NCBI GenBank assembly: GCA_017886205.1
Contig: JAFNEO010000009.1
Location: forward strand, 97,730 to 161,729
From: Candidatus Aminicenantota bacterium
GTDB lineage: Bacteria > Acidobacteriota > Aminicenantia > Aminicenantales > UBA8522
Reading direction: 5' to 3'
Length of the DNA: 64,000 nt
Position 1 is the first letter of the stretch. Each line of letters opens with the position of its first letter. A model generated the notes under the pieces. That model was not told the origin of the DNA and did no database searches. It saw only the letters and a program-made list of their open reading frames with translations. A program made the position numbers and the translations under genes. Below, piece after piece: positions 45,691 through 55,268 of this stretch.

Positions 45691-46773
45691 TCATTTTAAA
45701 TATGGCTCAAGTAAATGAGTGTGATATATACTAAACGTTAGAAATGCTAACGAACAGATGATGACTCCCATTGCTGCTACTCTTTTCTCCCTAAACATGT
45801 GTATAACAAAAGGGATTGATATCACCAGAACGACATTCAGTATCTCCATAAATCTAAATGCCACAAAATTGTAAAACAAATAAAATAGAGCTATAGAATA
45901 AATATGAATCTTTATAATAACTACCGCGTATTTATTATATGAACATATTAAGGACCATTTTAAAACAAAGAGCACTCCGAGCGCTATATAAAATAATATA
46001 TAGACATTAAATAAATTTGTCTGTTCCCCCACACCTTGTGACGACAACCCGGTATAAAAATCGTTATATATATAATACCTTTGAGTTAATGGATTATCCT
46101 GACCCAACAGTGTGAACACCGGATGCAAGCTGAAATTCGTCAGTGTAAACAGCATCGGAATAATCAACACGAGCAAATACAGATTTATATTTAACTTTTT
46201 GGGGTTAAGAAAATATAATGGCAGGAATATCAGCGCCGAATAATGAAACATCGCCGCCGCCGCCATACACATCAAATACCTTAACGGCTTTTTGTCTGTG
46301 ATTGACGGAATGCTCAGCAGAAGAAATCCACACGCCACGCCCACGCGTATTTGCGTCATTTCATGCAGTAGATAATAATTACTGTAATACAGAAGAATTG
46401 ATAGCAGCCAGAAGGACGACAACTTCTTTATCGCAATCGTTTTTAACGCGACGCCCAGGACAGCAAATATAACAAATAAATATATAACTTTATCGTTTAA
46501 TGAGTATTTTATTACGGATGATATGATCAAGAATGCCGGATCTTTGCTTATCAATTCGCCTGGATTTGAGAGATAATACGATATCGGCATTACCTCATTA
46601 TACAAACCAATATAGCCGCTATAATCCCGGTCAACACCCTCGCCGCGAAATGCCGCAATATAAACAAGCATTATCGCGGAAATAATTAATAGAGCCGGGC
46701 GCAATCGGCGGTGATATTCGCCCAGCAAGTATAGGATTATTAAGATTGAAAATATTATGTAATAAAAATACAT
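45691..46773 (-). CDS. EpsG/Wzy-type polysaccharide polymerase
   Basis: A 360-residue, AT-rich gene for a protein with about ten helices and the EpsG-family stretch AAFRGEGVDRDYSGYIGLYN near residue 45, plus HEMTQIRVGVACGFLLLS in the middle. These proteins polymerise repeat units on the periplasmic side. Low GC and Ile/Tyr-rich codons differ from the GT genes on both sides, consistent with cassette exchange. The 185 bp upstream (46774-46958) shows no gene. Confidence 0.85.
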   Translation of the reverse strand: MYFYYIIFSILIILYLLGEYHRRLRPALLIISAIMLVYIAAFRGEGVDRDYSGYIGLYNEVMPISYYLSNPGELISKDPAFLIISSVIKYSLNDKVIYLFVIFAVLGVALKTIAIKKLSSFWLLSILLYYSNYYLLHEMTQIRVGVACGFLLLSIPSITDKKPLRYLMCMAAAAMFHYSALIFLPLYFLNPKKLNINLYLLVLIIPMLFTLTNFSLHPVFTLLGQDNPLTQRYYIYNDFYTGLSSQGVGEQTNLFNVYILFYIALGVLFVLKWSLICSYNKYAVVIIKIHIYSIALFYLFYNFVAFRFMEILNVVLVISIPFVIHMFREKRVAAMGVIICSLAFLTFSIYHTHLLEPYLK

Positions 46774-46958
46774 TGTACAATAATCCCTGACAGGCTTATC
46801 TCTATCGCACTATAGCATGGAGATCGTCGTGGGGGAAAACGCCTGTTATAGACTCCTGGCCTTTATCAGCTTAAAGATGGATATGCATTGAAAAAGAAAT
46901 CCTATCGGAAAAGCAGCCTATCATCTGCCGATCTTCCAAAGAGTCCCTTTAGCAAAAT

Positions 46959-47996
46959 TCACACAAAATGCTTGACCTTACCGAGGACCCACCTTATTGT
47001 CTTTCTGACTGGGGCAACTGTCAAGAATAAAAACAATCCAATCCAAAGTTCCCGATATCGGCTGTATCTGGAAAAGTATGTGCGAAAGGAAAAAAACTCA
47101 CGCCCCGGCAGGTTTGATTTGACAAGCATAAGGAGCAGGGGCTTTCCTGCTGACTTTACTACAGACCGTCTGCATTGCTCTATACGCTTCGGTTCAACCC
47201 CCATCCGCGAGTAAATATCCAGCAATTGAGGCAAAGTGATAAGCGTAATCACTGGCACATGGTCTAACCATTCTTGGTACCCCCAGAAGGCAATAACACC
47301 CGGATATCCAATGTACCATGCACGTCGCCCTATCATGGCTTGAGCGAGGACAACGGCGTGTGGGTATAACACTTCAGCCGAAAAGTTGGATAGCAATTCC
47401 AAATTATACGCGATATCACGATTTGCCAGCCACAGCGCTCGGCGGAAAACACTGCACATTATTGAACCAAGGAATACAGGGTCTATCTGGGGGTCAATCA
47501 AATCTTCCCATCTGTCTACTGGCCTATCGGTTAGATTGGTGCACTTAGCCGGGAACAATTCCGGAAAGTCCTGCTCAGACACTATTCTTCCAAATCGTTC
47601 TCGTTCTTCGGTTCCTCGCAATGAGACATTCACCCATACAAAATCAACTTCTGGATGATCTTGAAGCACTCGCAGTACTCTGCGGAGACCTTCCTCTCGA
47701 ACTAGATCATCATCTCCCAGGACCCAGACAAACTCACCAGTCGCCCGATCTACGCACAGGTCAATATTTCCTTTAGCACCCACATTTCTTTCATTGCGAT
47801 AATATCGAATTGGTCCCCATTCACGGGCTCTTTCAATCACCTGCTCAGTTCGATCCGTTGAACAGTTATCCGAAACAACCAACTCCACAATACCTTGTAA
47901 GAACTTGACTTGCGGAGCTAATCCATAGAGCGCCGATTCCAACAAATAAGCACGATTATAGGTCGGAATACATACAGACAAGAGTGGATTCGTCAT
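46959..47996 (-). CDS. GT2 glycosyltransferase, RfbV/abequosyltransferase-like
   Basis: A 345-residue GT-A enzyme: SVCIPTYNRAYLLESALYGL, VVSDNCSTDRT and the metal site VWVLGDDDLVREEGL. The GDDD form and C-terminal hydrophobic/basic tail resemble the RfbV group that transfers CDP-3,6-dideoxyhexoses in Salmonella. Since a CDP-3,6-dideoxyhexose pathway lies a few kb upstream in the same locus, this is the best candidate to use that sugar; the link is inference. Confidence 0.85.
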   Translation of the reverse strand: MTNPLLSVCIPTYNRAYLLESALYGLAPQVKFLQGIVELVVSDNCSTDRTEQVIERAREWGPIRYYRNERNVGAKGNIDLCVDRATGEFVWVLGDDDLVREEGLRRVLRVLQDHPEVDFVWVNVSLRGTEERERFGRIVSEQDFPELFPAKCTNLTDRPVDRWEDLIDPQIDPVFLGSIMCSVFRRALWLANRDIAYNLELLSNFSAEVLYPHAVVLAQAMIGRRAWYIGYPGVIAFWGYQEWLDHVPVITLITLPQLLDIYSRMGVEPKRIEQCRRSVVKSAGKPLLLMLVKSNLPGREFFSFRTYFSRYSRYRELWIGLFLFLTVAPVRKTIRWVLGKVKHFV

Positions 47997-47999
47997 ATA

Positions 48000-49376
48000 T
48001 TATTTTTCGACAATATGCCAGTCGTGCCGCTTGACAAAGAAAATCCATGTCGCTACGCCTAGACTTATGACAGCAATCACAAAGGAACCGGCCGCCATGC
48101 CCATTGCGCCATAAACGCGCCCCAGAAAATAAGCCGAAAGCGCACTAAGAATCGCAATTGCAATGGAAATCCAAAGAAAGGGCTCTTGTTTATGAGCGCG
48201 TAAATAAACCGCCTCCGCAAAAACTACGACGTTGATTATAGCCACAGCCGTGAGTAAGACGAAGGCAAGAGGATCCAATACCCGCTGGCTCAAGGGAATC
48301 TGCAACGTATACAATACAAACACAGTTAACAACAAAACCACGCCACAACTTATTGCCGCGAAAAACGCTTGCAACAGGGTACGTGAAAATATGCGATCCA
48401 ACAGTTTGTAATCGCGTCGTGCAATCAACTGCCCAAATGTGGGAGATTTGGTGCTAATCCATGACATTGCTAATGTAGTCACTGCCGTAGTCAGCGCCAA
48501 GGACATTCCCATCTGTCCGGCTACCACTGCGCCAAAGTATATGAACAGCACCGGATTAAAAAGTTGAAAGACGAAATACCCACTCACCCAACTCAGCGCA
48601 ATTTTCCACTGCATGGGCCAGACTTCGCGCCACCAGTGGATAGAAACACCAGGTAAACGAAATCTCAATTGGTCCGTCAAAAACGGGCGCTGACGTGTGA
48701 GCAGCCAGCCCAGCGAAGTGAATAAACGCACCGTTTGGAAAAGCGGACTTGCCAGTAACCCGATGCCTGCCGCCAGACCGAGCCAATATATCGGATACAA
48801 AGTCAGGTCTTGGACAAAGCGGAACCTGGCAACCTCTGCCACTAATCCGCAACCTTCCAGCACCGCGAAAAGCGGACTCAGGAGCAAAGACCCCGCTGTT
48901 GTCAGAACCAACCATATCCATGGGGATTGCCAAATTCCAACCGAATTAGAATCCGGGCTGTTACCGAAAAATATCAAACCCGCTGGGACAAGCAGACAGA
49001 CAAAGATCCCAGCGGCAATTGAATACCACTTGAGTGTCAATCGAACGAGCGAAGCGAGACGCGCTTTGGCGGTTCGATCGCCCTCCAATGTGCCCTGTGC
49101 GGTCCAATTCAAGTGGGCACGTTCGTGGCTGGCAAACTGCATTACGACGAATGTAAGTCCCAATTCGAAAAATATCTGGAGACTGAGCACGCTGACAAAC
49201 GTATATTGAAATCCCTGTTGGATGGGTGAGAGAAACTGTATAACCAGTAGCACGGAGCAAAAGCCCGCGATCAACTGCCATCCGCGCAAAAACAGTGTAT
49301 AGAAGACCGCGCGGTCTATGCCTAAAATTTGTCGCGCCCTTGTCAATTTCGAATTTGCTTTTAGTCTGAGTAACAT
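48000..49376 (-). CDS. Wzx-type polysaccharide flippase
   Basis: A 458-residue inner-membrane protein with about twelve helices in the MATE/PST pattern (FYTLFLRGWQLIAGFCSVLL, FEVGLTF-like FELGLTFVVMQFASHE, GMSLALTTAVTTLAMSWIST). It would flip the lipid-linked repeat unit to the periplasm for the Wzy and ligase genes of this locus. Three bp separate it from the GT2 gene. The 94 bp upstream hold no other gene. Confidence 0.85.
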   Translation of the reverse strand: MLLRLKANSKLTRARQILGIDRAVFYTLFLRGWQLIAGFCSVLLVIQFLSPIQQGFQYTFVSVLSLQIFFELGLTFVVMQFASHERAHLNWTAQGTLEGDRTAKARLASLVRLTLKWYSIAAGIFVCLLVPAGLIFFGNSPDSNSVGIWQSPWIWLVLTTAGSLLLSPLFAVLEGCGLVAEVARFRFVQDLTLYPIYWLGLAAGIGLLASPLFQTVRLFTSLGWLLTRQRPFLTDQLRFRLPGVSIHWWREVWPMQWKIALSWVSGYFVFQLFNPVLFIYFGAVVAGQMGMSLALTTAVTTLAMSWISTKSPTFGQLIARRDYKLLDRIFSRTLLQAFFAAISCGVVLLLTVFVLYTLQIPLSQRVLDPLAFVLLTAVAIINVVVFAEAVYLRAHKQEPFLWISIAIAILSALSAYFLGRVYGAMGMAAGSFVIAVISLGVATWIFFVKRHDWHIVEK

Positions 49377-49470
49377 GACAACCAGCTTTCGATGATATAA
49401 TGTGAATACCCGGCTGCACTATACGCCACCACTAACTCGCCATGTGTTTCGAAAAATCGTTCGTGTACCT

Positions 49471-49605
49471 TTATGTGCCTTCCATATCAAACGGCTTGGC
49501 GAACGGTTCCATTTCAGTCATGAGATGCCCAAAGGCAATCTTGGGATAGACATTTGCAGATACGTCAATGAAAACCTGGAGCACGAAAAGTTCCCGATCA
49601 GCCGA
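49471..49605 (-). pseudogene. C-terminal fragment of a TPP carboligase-like protein
   Basis: About 44 codons read ELFVLQVFIDVSANVYPKIA, then FGHLMTEMEPFAKPFDMEGT and stop at 49471. A hydrophobic strand followed by IDxxxNVYPxI...xEM is the usual end of acetolactate-synthase-type enzymes. There is no body for this copy; it follows directly, in the same frame, the stop of the larger relic upstream. Confidence 0.5.
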
Positions 49606-49611
49606 AATTGA

Positions 49612-50320
49612 TCACTTCTCCAGAATCGGTTTAAGCATGTAGCGTGCAAGACGGTCCTTCTCGATCTCGAGCAATTGTCCCCCTAATGGATTGCCCGGTT
49701 TGACTTTGGGATATCCGGCCCAGGAAGGATGGATACTTAGCTCAAGAATCGCAGGACCTTTCTCCGATAAAAGCCACTCGATGGACTTGTCAACCGAGCT
49801 ATTGTTCTCAATATTATGAGATGGGATACGATATGCTGATGCAATTTATTGCATATCAGGCAGGGTGTCTTCCGCTACAAAAGTTCTCATTTTTAAAGTG
49901 CCACATCAAACCGAGGATTCGATTGTTAAATACAACATTTTATAGGTACTTGGTTGTGCACAATGGTCTGTAGTTCAGGAATACTCCTTTGGAACCCTCC
50001 GTTTCCAACAAACGCTATAATTGGAGAATCCGGACAAGCAGAATGAGCGCCTATACCAGCCGGAATTGCAAAGCCCATAGTCCCCAGACCGCCAGAGGTT
50101 AGAAAACGCTGATTCGCTTTGACTTTGAGTTCTTGAGCCGCCCACATCTGATGATTGCCTACATCGGGAAGAAATATTTCATTGCCTTTTGCAAATTCGG
50201 ATAATCTGCAAAGAAAGGACTTGGGATTTACAAGTTCGGCGCTACCGAAATCCTCAATTCCGCCCCGAAAACTAGCTACTCTTAGGAAATATGAGTTCTT
50301 CAGGTAATCATTTTAGGTGG
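49612..50320 (-). pseudogene. Acetolactate-synthase-like TPP enzyme relic (YerE-type candidate)
   Basis: The C-terminal half only. A 5' open part reads GNEIFLPDVGNHQMWAAQEL, then FLTSGGLGTMGFAIPAGIGA and IIAFVGNGGFQRSIPELQT, the TPP-binding region with GNGG in place of the canonical GDGxF. After VHNQVPIK it needs frame changes to continue as FNNRILGLMWHF and then SVDKSIEWLLSEKGPAILEL, ending LARYMLKPILEK. The N-terminal half is gone. In yersiniose loci an enzyme of this family (YerE) adds a two-carbon unit to a CDP-dideoxy sugar. Confidence 0.7.
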
Positions 50321-50453
50321 ACACGATCTTTCCGAAAAACGGCAAAGCAAGGGTGCTATAAGTATCCTTAGTATCCTTGGTTGAGATAATCACCTCGAGT
50401 TAAGGATATTCTCAAAATTGTGCCCGGTGAATAGTCATCAATGACTGTGCTGG

Positions 50454-51443
50454 CTAGAACAGCCGCAATATTTCAGTCACGACTTGCTGCTGAATCGGGT
50501 AATGTTCATGCTCACGGAAGCATCCTCCCGGTGAATGTTCCCATTTTTGCCCCACGCTAACTAACGGACTTATCAGGCGGCATGCAGGTGTCATGCATAT
50601 TAATCGTGACACTTCAGATGCCAGACCAAACTTTTGCCAGCCCACATCAAATACTGCTACACGACCCGTCCTATTTACTGAGGTAATAATCTGCTTTTCA
50701 TCCAAAGGCGACAATGTTCTCAAGTCAAGAATTTTAGCTTGGATATTTTTCTCTGCCAAGTCTTGCGCTACACCCTTAGCAAATTCGACCATATGCGAAA
50801 TGGCGACGAACGTAATATCATCGCCCTCTCGGACAATGCTCGCCTGGCCCAACGGTGAAGGCTCGATGGGCAACTCAACCTCGCCTGTAAGCTCGTAAAG
50901 AGGCTTGGATTCGACAAAGATTGTGGGCAGGTCCGATTGAATTGACGCCAACAGAAGACGAGGCGCATCGTTCACGCTGGAGGGCATAACAACCTCTAGG
51001 CCGGGCACATGAGCGAACATAGCATGATACGCGCCAGAATGCTGTGCGGCCTGTCCCCAATCTTTGCCGATAATACAGCGAATCGTCAGAGGCACTGTGG
51101 ACTGATAGCCTGACATTAAAGGCCACTTGGCGGCATGATTAACAATCTGATTCATCATAAGAAGCAAAAAGTCAAACCGCAAAGCGACATATATTGGACG
51201 GCGGCCTTGAATAGCGGCTCCAACTCCCATGCCAATTAATGAATCTTCCGAAAGCGGGACATCAAAACATCGTACCTCGGAAAACTTATCGGACAACCCG
51301 ACTGTTGAACCAAAGAATCCACCAGGATCGTTGATGCCCTGTCCATAAGCAAAGACACGCTCGTCGGATTCCATAGCCTGAGATATGGCCATACGGATTG
51401 CTTCCCCAAATGACATTCGCTTGGAAGTGATATGTTCCTCCAT
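50454..51443 (-). CDS. E1-beta-like TPP enzyme subunit (transketolase-type)
   Basis: A 329-residue homologue of the beta subunit of branched 2-oxoacid/acetoin dehydrogenases: FGEAIRMAISQAMESDERVF, DVPLSEDSLIGMGVGAAIQG, and a C-terminal transketolase domain (DITFVAISHMVEFAKGVAQD). It begins at ATG 51443 overlapping the alpha stop (TGATG); a GTG just before is possible. No E2 or lipoyl protein and no E3 are in the window, which argues against an oxidative dehydrogenase complex and for a stand-alone carboligase working on a sugar nucleotide. Confidence 0.9.
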   Translation of the reverse strand: MEEHITSKRMSFGEAIRMAISQAMESDERVFAYGQGINDPGGFFGSTVGLSDKFSEVRCFDVPLSEDSLIGMGVGAAIQGRRPIYVALRFDFLLLMMNQIVNHAAKWPLMSGYQSTVPLTIRCIIGKDWGQAAQHSGAYHAMFAHVPGLEVVMPSSVNDAPRLLLASIQSDLPTIFVESKPLYELTGEVELPIEPSPLGQASIVREGDDITFVAISHMVEFAKGVAQDLAEKNIQAKILDLRTLSPLDEKQIITSVNRTGRVAVFDVGWQKFGLASEVSRLICMTPACRLISPLVSVGQKWEHSPGGCFREHEHYPIQQQVVTEILRLF

Positions 51444-52426
51444 CACACCCGGCTGGGATCAGGCGGTTTTGGCGCTGCCAGTCCCACACGCGCGTTCACT
51501 TCGTCAAATCGTCGCTTGGCGGACTCGAAAACAGTGTCTACCTCGGCCAGCACGTGCGCCTGTGCCGCAGAAATCAAAGCAGCCCCATTTGGCCGCTCGT
51601 GGATGATGCGAGATGCCAACCTGCCAAGAGGCTCGCGGGACCGCCATTCCTCCAGTTCTGTTTCAGGCCGGCGTCCTGGACCGAAATCCGAACCCGGCCC
51701 AACATGAGCGCACAACCGATAGGTGACTGCCTCTATTAGGAAAGGTCGTTGACGTTGGCGAATATTGTCCATCGCTGGCAGGCAGGTCTCGTAAACCTGA
51801 ACAGCATCATTCCCGTCAACAGACACTCCCTCCACGCCAAAGCTGCGGGCCTTAAGAATTACATCTAGTGCCGCCTGCCGTTTCGCTTGCGGCGTAATGG
51901 TGGAGTAACGATTATTCTCGAACACAAACATTACAGGCACGGCCAATAGGGCCGCCAAATTGAGTGATTCGTAAAATGCGCCCTCATCGCCGCCGCCATC
52001 TCCCATAAAACTGATGCTCAGGGAGTCCGTTCCGGCCTGTTTCAAAGCCAATCCCATTCCAACCGCTATGGGAATTGAACCTCCGACGATAGAACTCGAT
52101 CCCCACATATTCACCTTCTTGTCAAACAAGTGCATCGAACCGCCATACCCCCTAGAACAGCCCGTCTCCAGGCTATATAACTCATCAATCATCTCTTGAA
52201 GATTCCCACCCTTGCCGAGGTAGTGCGCATGACAACGATGAGTGCTCAGACAGCAGTCTGTTGGACGGGCCGCCAGCAGGACTCCTGCTGCCACAGCTTC
52301 CTGACCGATGCTCAGATGCACAGCCATTCGGATGTTCCGATTCTGGTACTCAGCCTTGATCCGTTCCTCGACACTCCGGATCAAGAACATCCGCCGGTAT
52401 AGCGTCAACATTGTGTCAATTTCCAT
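51443..52426 (-). CDS. E1-alpha-like TPP enzyme subunit
   Basis: A 327-residue partner of the beta subunit, resembling AcoA/PdhA. The TPP motif GDGGGDEGAFYESLNLAALL ends 8 residues later in FENN, as in the GDG-X(n)-NN rule. STHRCHAHYLGKGG and RGYGGSMHLF are also typical. I start at ATG 52426 because AGGAG lies 5 nt before it; the longer frame lacks an SD. In avilamycin-type antibiotic clusters an E1-like pair (AviB1/AviB2) is linked to a two-carbon sugar branch, the nearest precedent I recall. Confidence 0.9.
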   Translation of the reverse strand: MEIDTMLTLYRRMFLIRSVEERIKAEYQNRNIRMAVHLSIGQEAVAAGVLLAARPTDCCLSTHRCHAHYLGKGGNLQEMIDELYSLETGCSRGYGGSMHLFDKKVNMWGSSSIVGGSIPIAVGMGLALKQAGTDSLSISFMGDGGGDEGAFYESLNLAALLAVPVMFVFENNRYSTITPQAKRQAALDVILKARSFGVEGVSVDGNDAVQVYETCLPAMDNIRQRQRPFLIEAVTYRLCAHVGPGSDFGPGRRPETELEEWRSREPLGRLASRIIHERPNGAALISAAQAHVLAEVDTVFESAKRRFDEVNARVGLAAPKPPDPSRV

Positions 52427-52473
52427 GTCACTCCTGCTCCGCGGCCGTGGCGTAAATGCAGCGCCACACACGA

Positions 52474-53523
52474 TCACAATATATTCTGGACATCACGCAT
52501 CCACGATAAAGTACGCATGAGCGCTACTTGAAGATCAACCCTAATTGTCAAGCCCAACTCTGCCTTGCCTCTGCTCGTGTCGGGGACATAGCGTTCCGGC
52601 AGTCGGCCCTGGACCGGCTCGACGGCAACACTAATTTCAACGGACCGGTCCAAAACATTAGCCACTCGATGGGCCAGCTCCAAGATGGAAATAGGTTCAT
52701 CAGAGCCAACGTTGTATGCGCGGCCAACGGGAGTTTCTAGCAATATCTTCCATAACGCTACGACCATATCGGAGGCATAACAGTAAGACCGGACTGTTGT
52801 GCCGTCATCGCGGATGTGTAAGGGCAATCCCTGCAATCCCTCTTTTAAAAAATCTGTCACTGCAAATCCTGCCTGAAGGTCCTGATAAGGGCCAACAAAT
52901 GTGAATGGTCTGGCGATCCGGATAGGAACTCCGAATTTCTCGCGGTATAGTGCGCACAGCACTTCAGCGCACCGTTTGGCCTCGCCGTAGGCCGAGCGTG
53001 GGTTGGCAAGGTCTGGTCCCCCCACATAATCTTCCGGTACACGTTCTAATTCTGGCGGTTGCGATCCATACACCGCGCCTGAACTGACAAATAAAAAAGT
53101 TTCTACCCGTTTTTGAGCTGCCAGTTCTAATACGCGCCGCGTTCCGTCCACTATTGTTGTGGTTACACCCAAAGGATCACGAGCTAAAGTATGAGGATCA
53201 GCAGGGGCTGCGGCATGAATGATCATATCACAGCGGTCATCCGGATATTCGAAAGCACGCACGTCCCCAGGCAACAACACGATGTCAGCCCGGACCAGGT
53301 GCGGCACTTTACGGATGAACCTTTCTGGACTTCTGGTTGGTACGTAAACCCGGCATGGTTTATCCCAACGCTCGTTAAGCCAGCTAATCGTCTCTAATAG
53401 CCACGTGCCGATGAACCCCGTTCCTCCCGTGATGAGCAACCGCTTGCCACGGAGACGTTCCAAGCTGGGCCCGACCGTCTGCGCCACTTGGGCAATATCT
53501 TGTTCAATAATCGGGTGTCTCAC
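52474..53523 (-). CDS. NAD-dependent epimerase/dehydratase (extended SDR)
   Basis: A 349-residue SDR with LLITGGTGFIGTWLLETISW, the SSGAVYGSQPP strand, catalytic YGEAK and IARPFTFVGPYQDLQAG. I start at GTG 53523 because TAAAGGA lies 4 nt before it and just inside the rfbF end; the longer frame runs back into rfbF. It could be the 4-keto reductase or epimerase that finishes the CDP-sugar, or act after the TPP enzyme as YerF does, but the substrate is not evident from sequence. Confidence 0.85.
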   Translation of the reverse strand: MRHPIIEQDIAQVAQTVGPSLERLRGKRLLITGGTGFIGTWLLETISWLNERWDKPCRVYVPTRSPERFIRKVPHLVRADIVLLPGDVRAFEYPDDRCDMIIHAAAPADPHTLARDPLGVTTTIVDGTRRVLELAAQKRVETFLFVSSGAVYGSQPPELERVPEDYVGGPDLANPRSAYGEAKRCAEVLCALYREKFGVPIRIARPFTFVGPYQDLQAGFAVTDFLKEGLQGLPLHIRDDGTTVRSYCYASDMVVALWKILLETPVGRAYNVGSDEPISILELAHRVANVLDRSVEISVAVEPVQGRLPERYVPDTSRGKAELGLTIRVDLQVALMRTLSWMRDVQNIL

Positions 53524-53531
53524 GCGTTCCT

Positions 53532-54314
53532 TTACCAGACTTTCCACGGCGCCTGACCCGAGTCCCAAATCCGATTCAGCATTTCATATTCCCGATACGT
53601 GTCCATGCCAATCCAGAATCCTTCATGACGAAAAGCCATGAGCTGTCCCTCAGCCGCTAACCTTTCCAGCGGCTCCTGTTCTAAGACACAATTCTGGTCT
53701 AAATAATCGAAAATGCCGCGATCGAAAACGAAAAAGCCGCCATTGATCCAGTCAGCTTGCACCTTTTCCCGAAACCGAAGAATCTGCCCGCCATCGGTCA
53801 AATCTAGAATGCCGTAACGTGAAGGGGGACGTGACGCCGTCAATGTAGCTAATTTTCCGTGTGAACGGTGAAAGTTGACCAACTCACCAATGTCGAGATC
53901 GGCCAAGCCATCTCCGTAAGTCACCAAAACGGTATCGGTCTCAATGAACCGCTCGATGCGCTTAACGCGCCCTCCGGTCATGGTACGCAGCCCTGTATCC
54001 ACCAACGTCACTTCAAAGTTTTGTTCAGCATGGTCGCTTTGATAGGTCAGCTTATTTTGTTGTCCAAGATGGATAGTGAAATCGTTGCTCATCGCTTCAT
54101 AAGTGACGAAATAGTCTTTGATAATATTTCCCTTGTAACCGAGGCATAAAATAAATCGCCGATAACCGTAATGGGCATAGATTTTCATAATGTGCCAGAG
54201 AATAGGTCGGCCGCCGATCTCGACCATGGGCTTAGGTTTGAATTCAGTCTCCTCGCGCAAGCGCGTACCCATGCCCCCGCACAGAATCACAACAGGAATG
54301 TTCTGATCGGTCAT
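53532..54314 (-). CDS. rfbF: Glucose-1-phosphate cytidylyltransferase
   Basis: A 260-residue nucleotidyltransferase that makes CDP-glucose. The motif VVILCGGMGTRLREETEFKP, with EETEFKPKPM, is diagnostic of RfbF/AscA as opposed to RmlA or GalU; WINGGFFVFDRGIFDYLDQ and ERLAAEGQLMAFRHEGFW also match. It has a GGAGG SD. It is step 1 of the CDP-3,6-dideoxyhexose route with rfbG and rfbH upstream in the same run. Confidence 0.96.
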   Translation of the reverse strand: MTDQNIPVVILCGGMGTRLREETEFKPKPMVEIGGRPILWHIMKIYAHYGYRRFILCLGYKGNIIKDYFVTYEAMSNDFTIHLGQQNKLTYQSDHAEQNFEVTLVDTGLRTMTGGRVKRIERFIETDTVLVTYGDGLADLDIGELVNFHRSHGKLATLTASRPPSRYGILDLTDGGQILRFREKVQADWINGGFFVFDRGIFDYLDQNCVLEQEPLERLAAEGQLMAFRHEGFWIGMDTYREYEMLNRIWDSGQAPWKVW

Positions 54315-54447
54315 TCGTTAGCCTCCGTTCAGGGCCATCAGTGGTCGAAAGAAAATACAACCCATATCACTGGTTTATGGCCTGGTGCGTTGTTTCAAGC
54401 ATAAACGCCAACGTCGAATTCAACTTTTTATTCGCCTTGCAACTTGG

Positions 54448-55257
54448 CTATTCCCATGCATCAATTTTGATAGCATCTGCGCCTATGCCCAGGCTGCGCA
54501 GATCTTGAGAAATAACTTGCAGCATGCCCGGCGGCCCGGAGATGTAATAAGTGGCTTCCCTGGGGTGCTGGATTTTGGGCCATACGGCAGCCACCGACAA
54601 ACGTCCGAAATTCTCAGGTTCGTCAGTTTTTTTCATCGCCTCGCGAGTCTCAGTGCCTTGCTCGATGAAATAAGACACATGAAGCGTAGGTACGGTTTGA
54701 GACCGCTGCTGGACCAGTTCACGATAGATCAGCAAACTCGCAGTTCGAGCTCCGTAAGCCAGGTACACTGAATGTTGCGAGGCAGGCGTCAGGCCATCAA
54801 GAAAAGCAGTGAAAGCTGTAATGCCGGTGCCTCCGGCAAATAAGACGACGTCCCCAGTATTATCCACCACAAATTCGCCGTACGGCATCTTAACCCAGAC
54901 CTGACGGCCTTCGGCGAGTTCTTTTTCCATCCGCCCCGTAAAGCGGCCGCGCACTGAATAAGAAATGCGCAGGCGGTCCCTTTGCTGGGGCGAGTTGGCA
55001 ATTGAGAAAACGCGCGAATCCGGCCAGAACCCACTGGGGTCATAGGCGTCCAGGGCCAAGTGCAAGAATTGCCCCGGATGAAACCTTGGAGCCGGACGCT
55101 CTGGCCGCAGAGTCACAGTATATACGTGATCGCCGTGATGGATAACTTGTTCGACACAGCAAGGTAGTTTCTGCGCTACTGCCATGGATACATCACAAAC
55201 CGGATTTGTCTCCCAACTCTCAAGCGTGTTCCCCGGCCCTGAACCTGGTGAAAACAA
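54448..55257 (-). CDS. FNR-type flavin reductase without ferredoxin domain (DdhD/AscD-like)
   Basis: A 269-residue FAD/NAD(P)H oxidoreductase: FHPGQFLHLAL, SRVFSIANSPQ (FAD site), VVLFAGGTGITAFTAFLDG (NAD(P) site) and YYISGPPGMLQVI. In DdhD/AscD this module follows an N-terminal plant-type [2Fe-2S] domain of about 90 residues. Here only about 30 unrelated residues precede it, so electrons must reach RfbH through another ferredoxin. Start is TTG 55257 or ATG 55185; neither has a strong SD. It follows rfbH by 11 bp. Confidence 0.82.
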   Translation of the reverse strand: MFSPGSGPGNTLESWETNPVCDVSMAVAQKLPCCVEQVIHHGDHVYTVTLRPERPAPRFHPGQFLHLALDAYDPSGFWPDSRVFSIANSPQQRDRLRISYSVRGRFTGRMEKELAEGRQVWVKMPYGEFVVDNTGDVVLFAGGTGITAFTAFLDGLTPASQHSVYLAYGARTASLLIYRELVQQRSQTVPTLHVSYFIEQGTETREAMKKTDEPENFGRLSVAAVWPKIQHPREATYYISGPPGMLQVISQDLRSLGIGADAIKIDAWE

Positions 55258-55268
55258 AGGTCGCCACT

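Noticed and set aside
50316..50453. N-terminal part of the TPP relic between it and the E1-beta gene
   Set aside because: I tried the frame continuing the relic and found an early stop and no recognisable carboligase sequence; nothing can be supported there.
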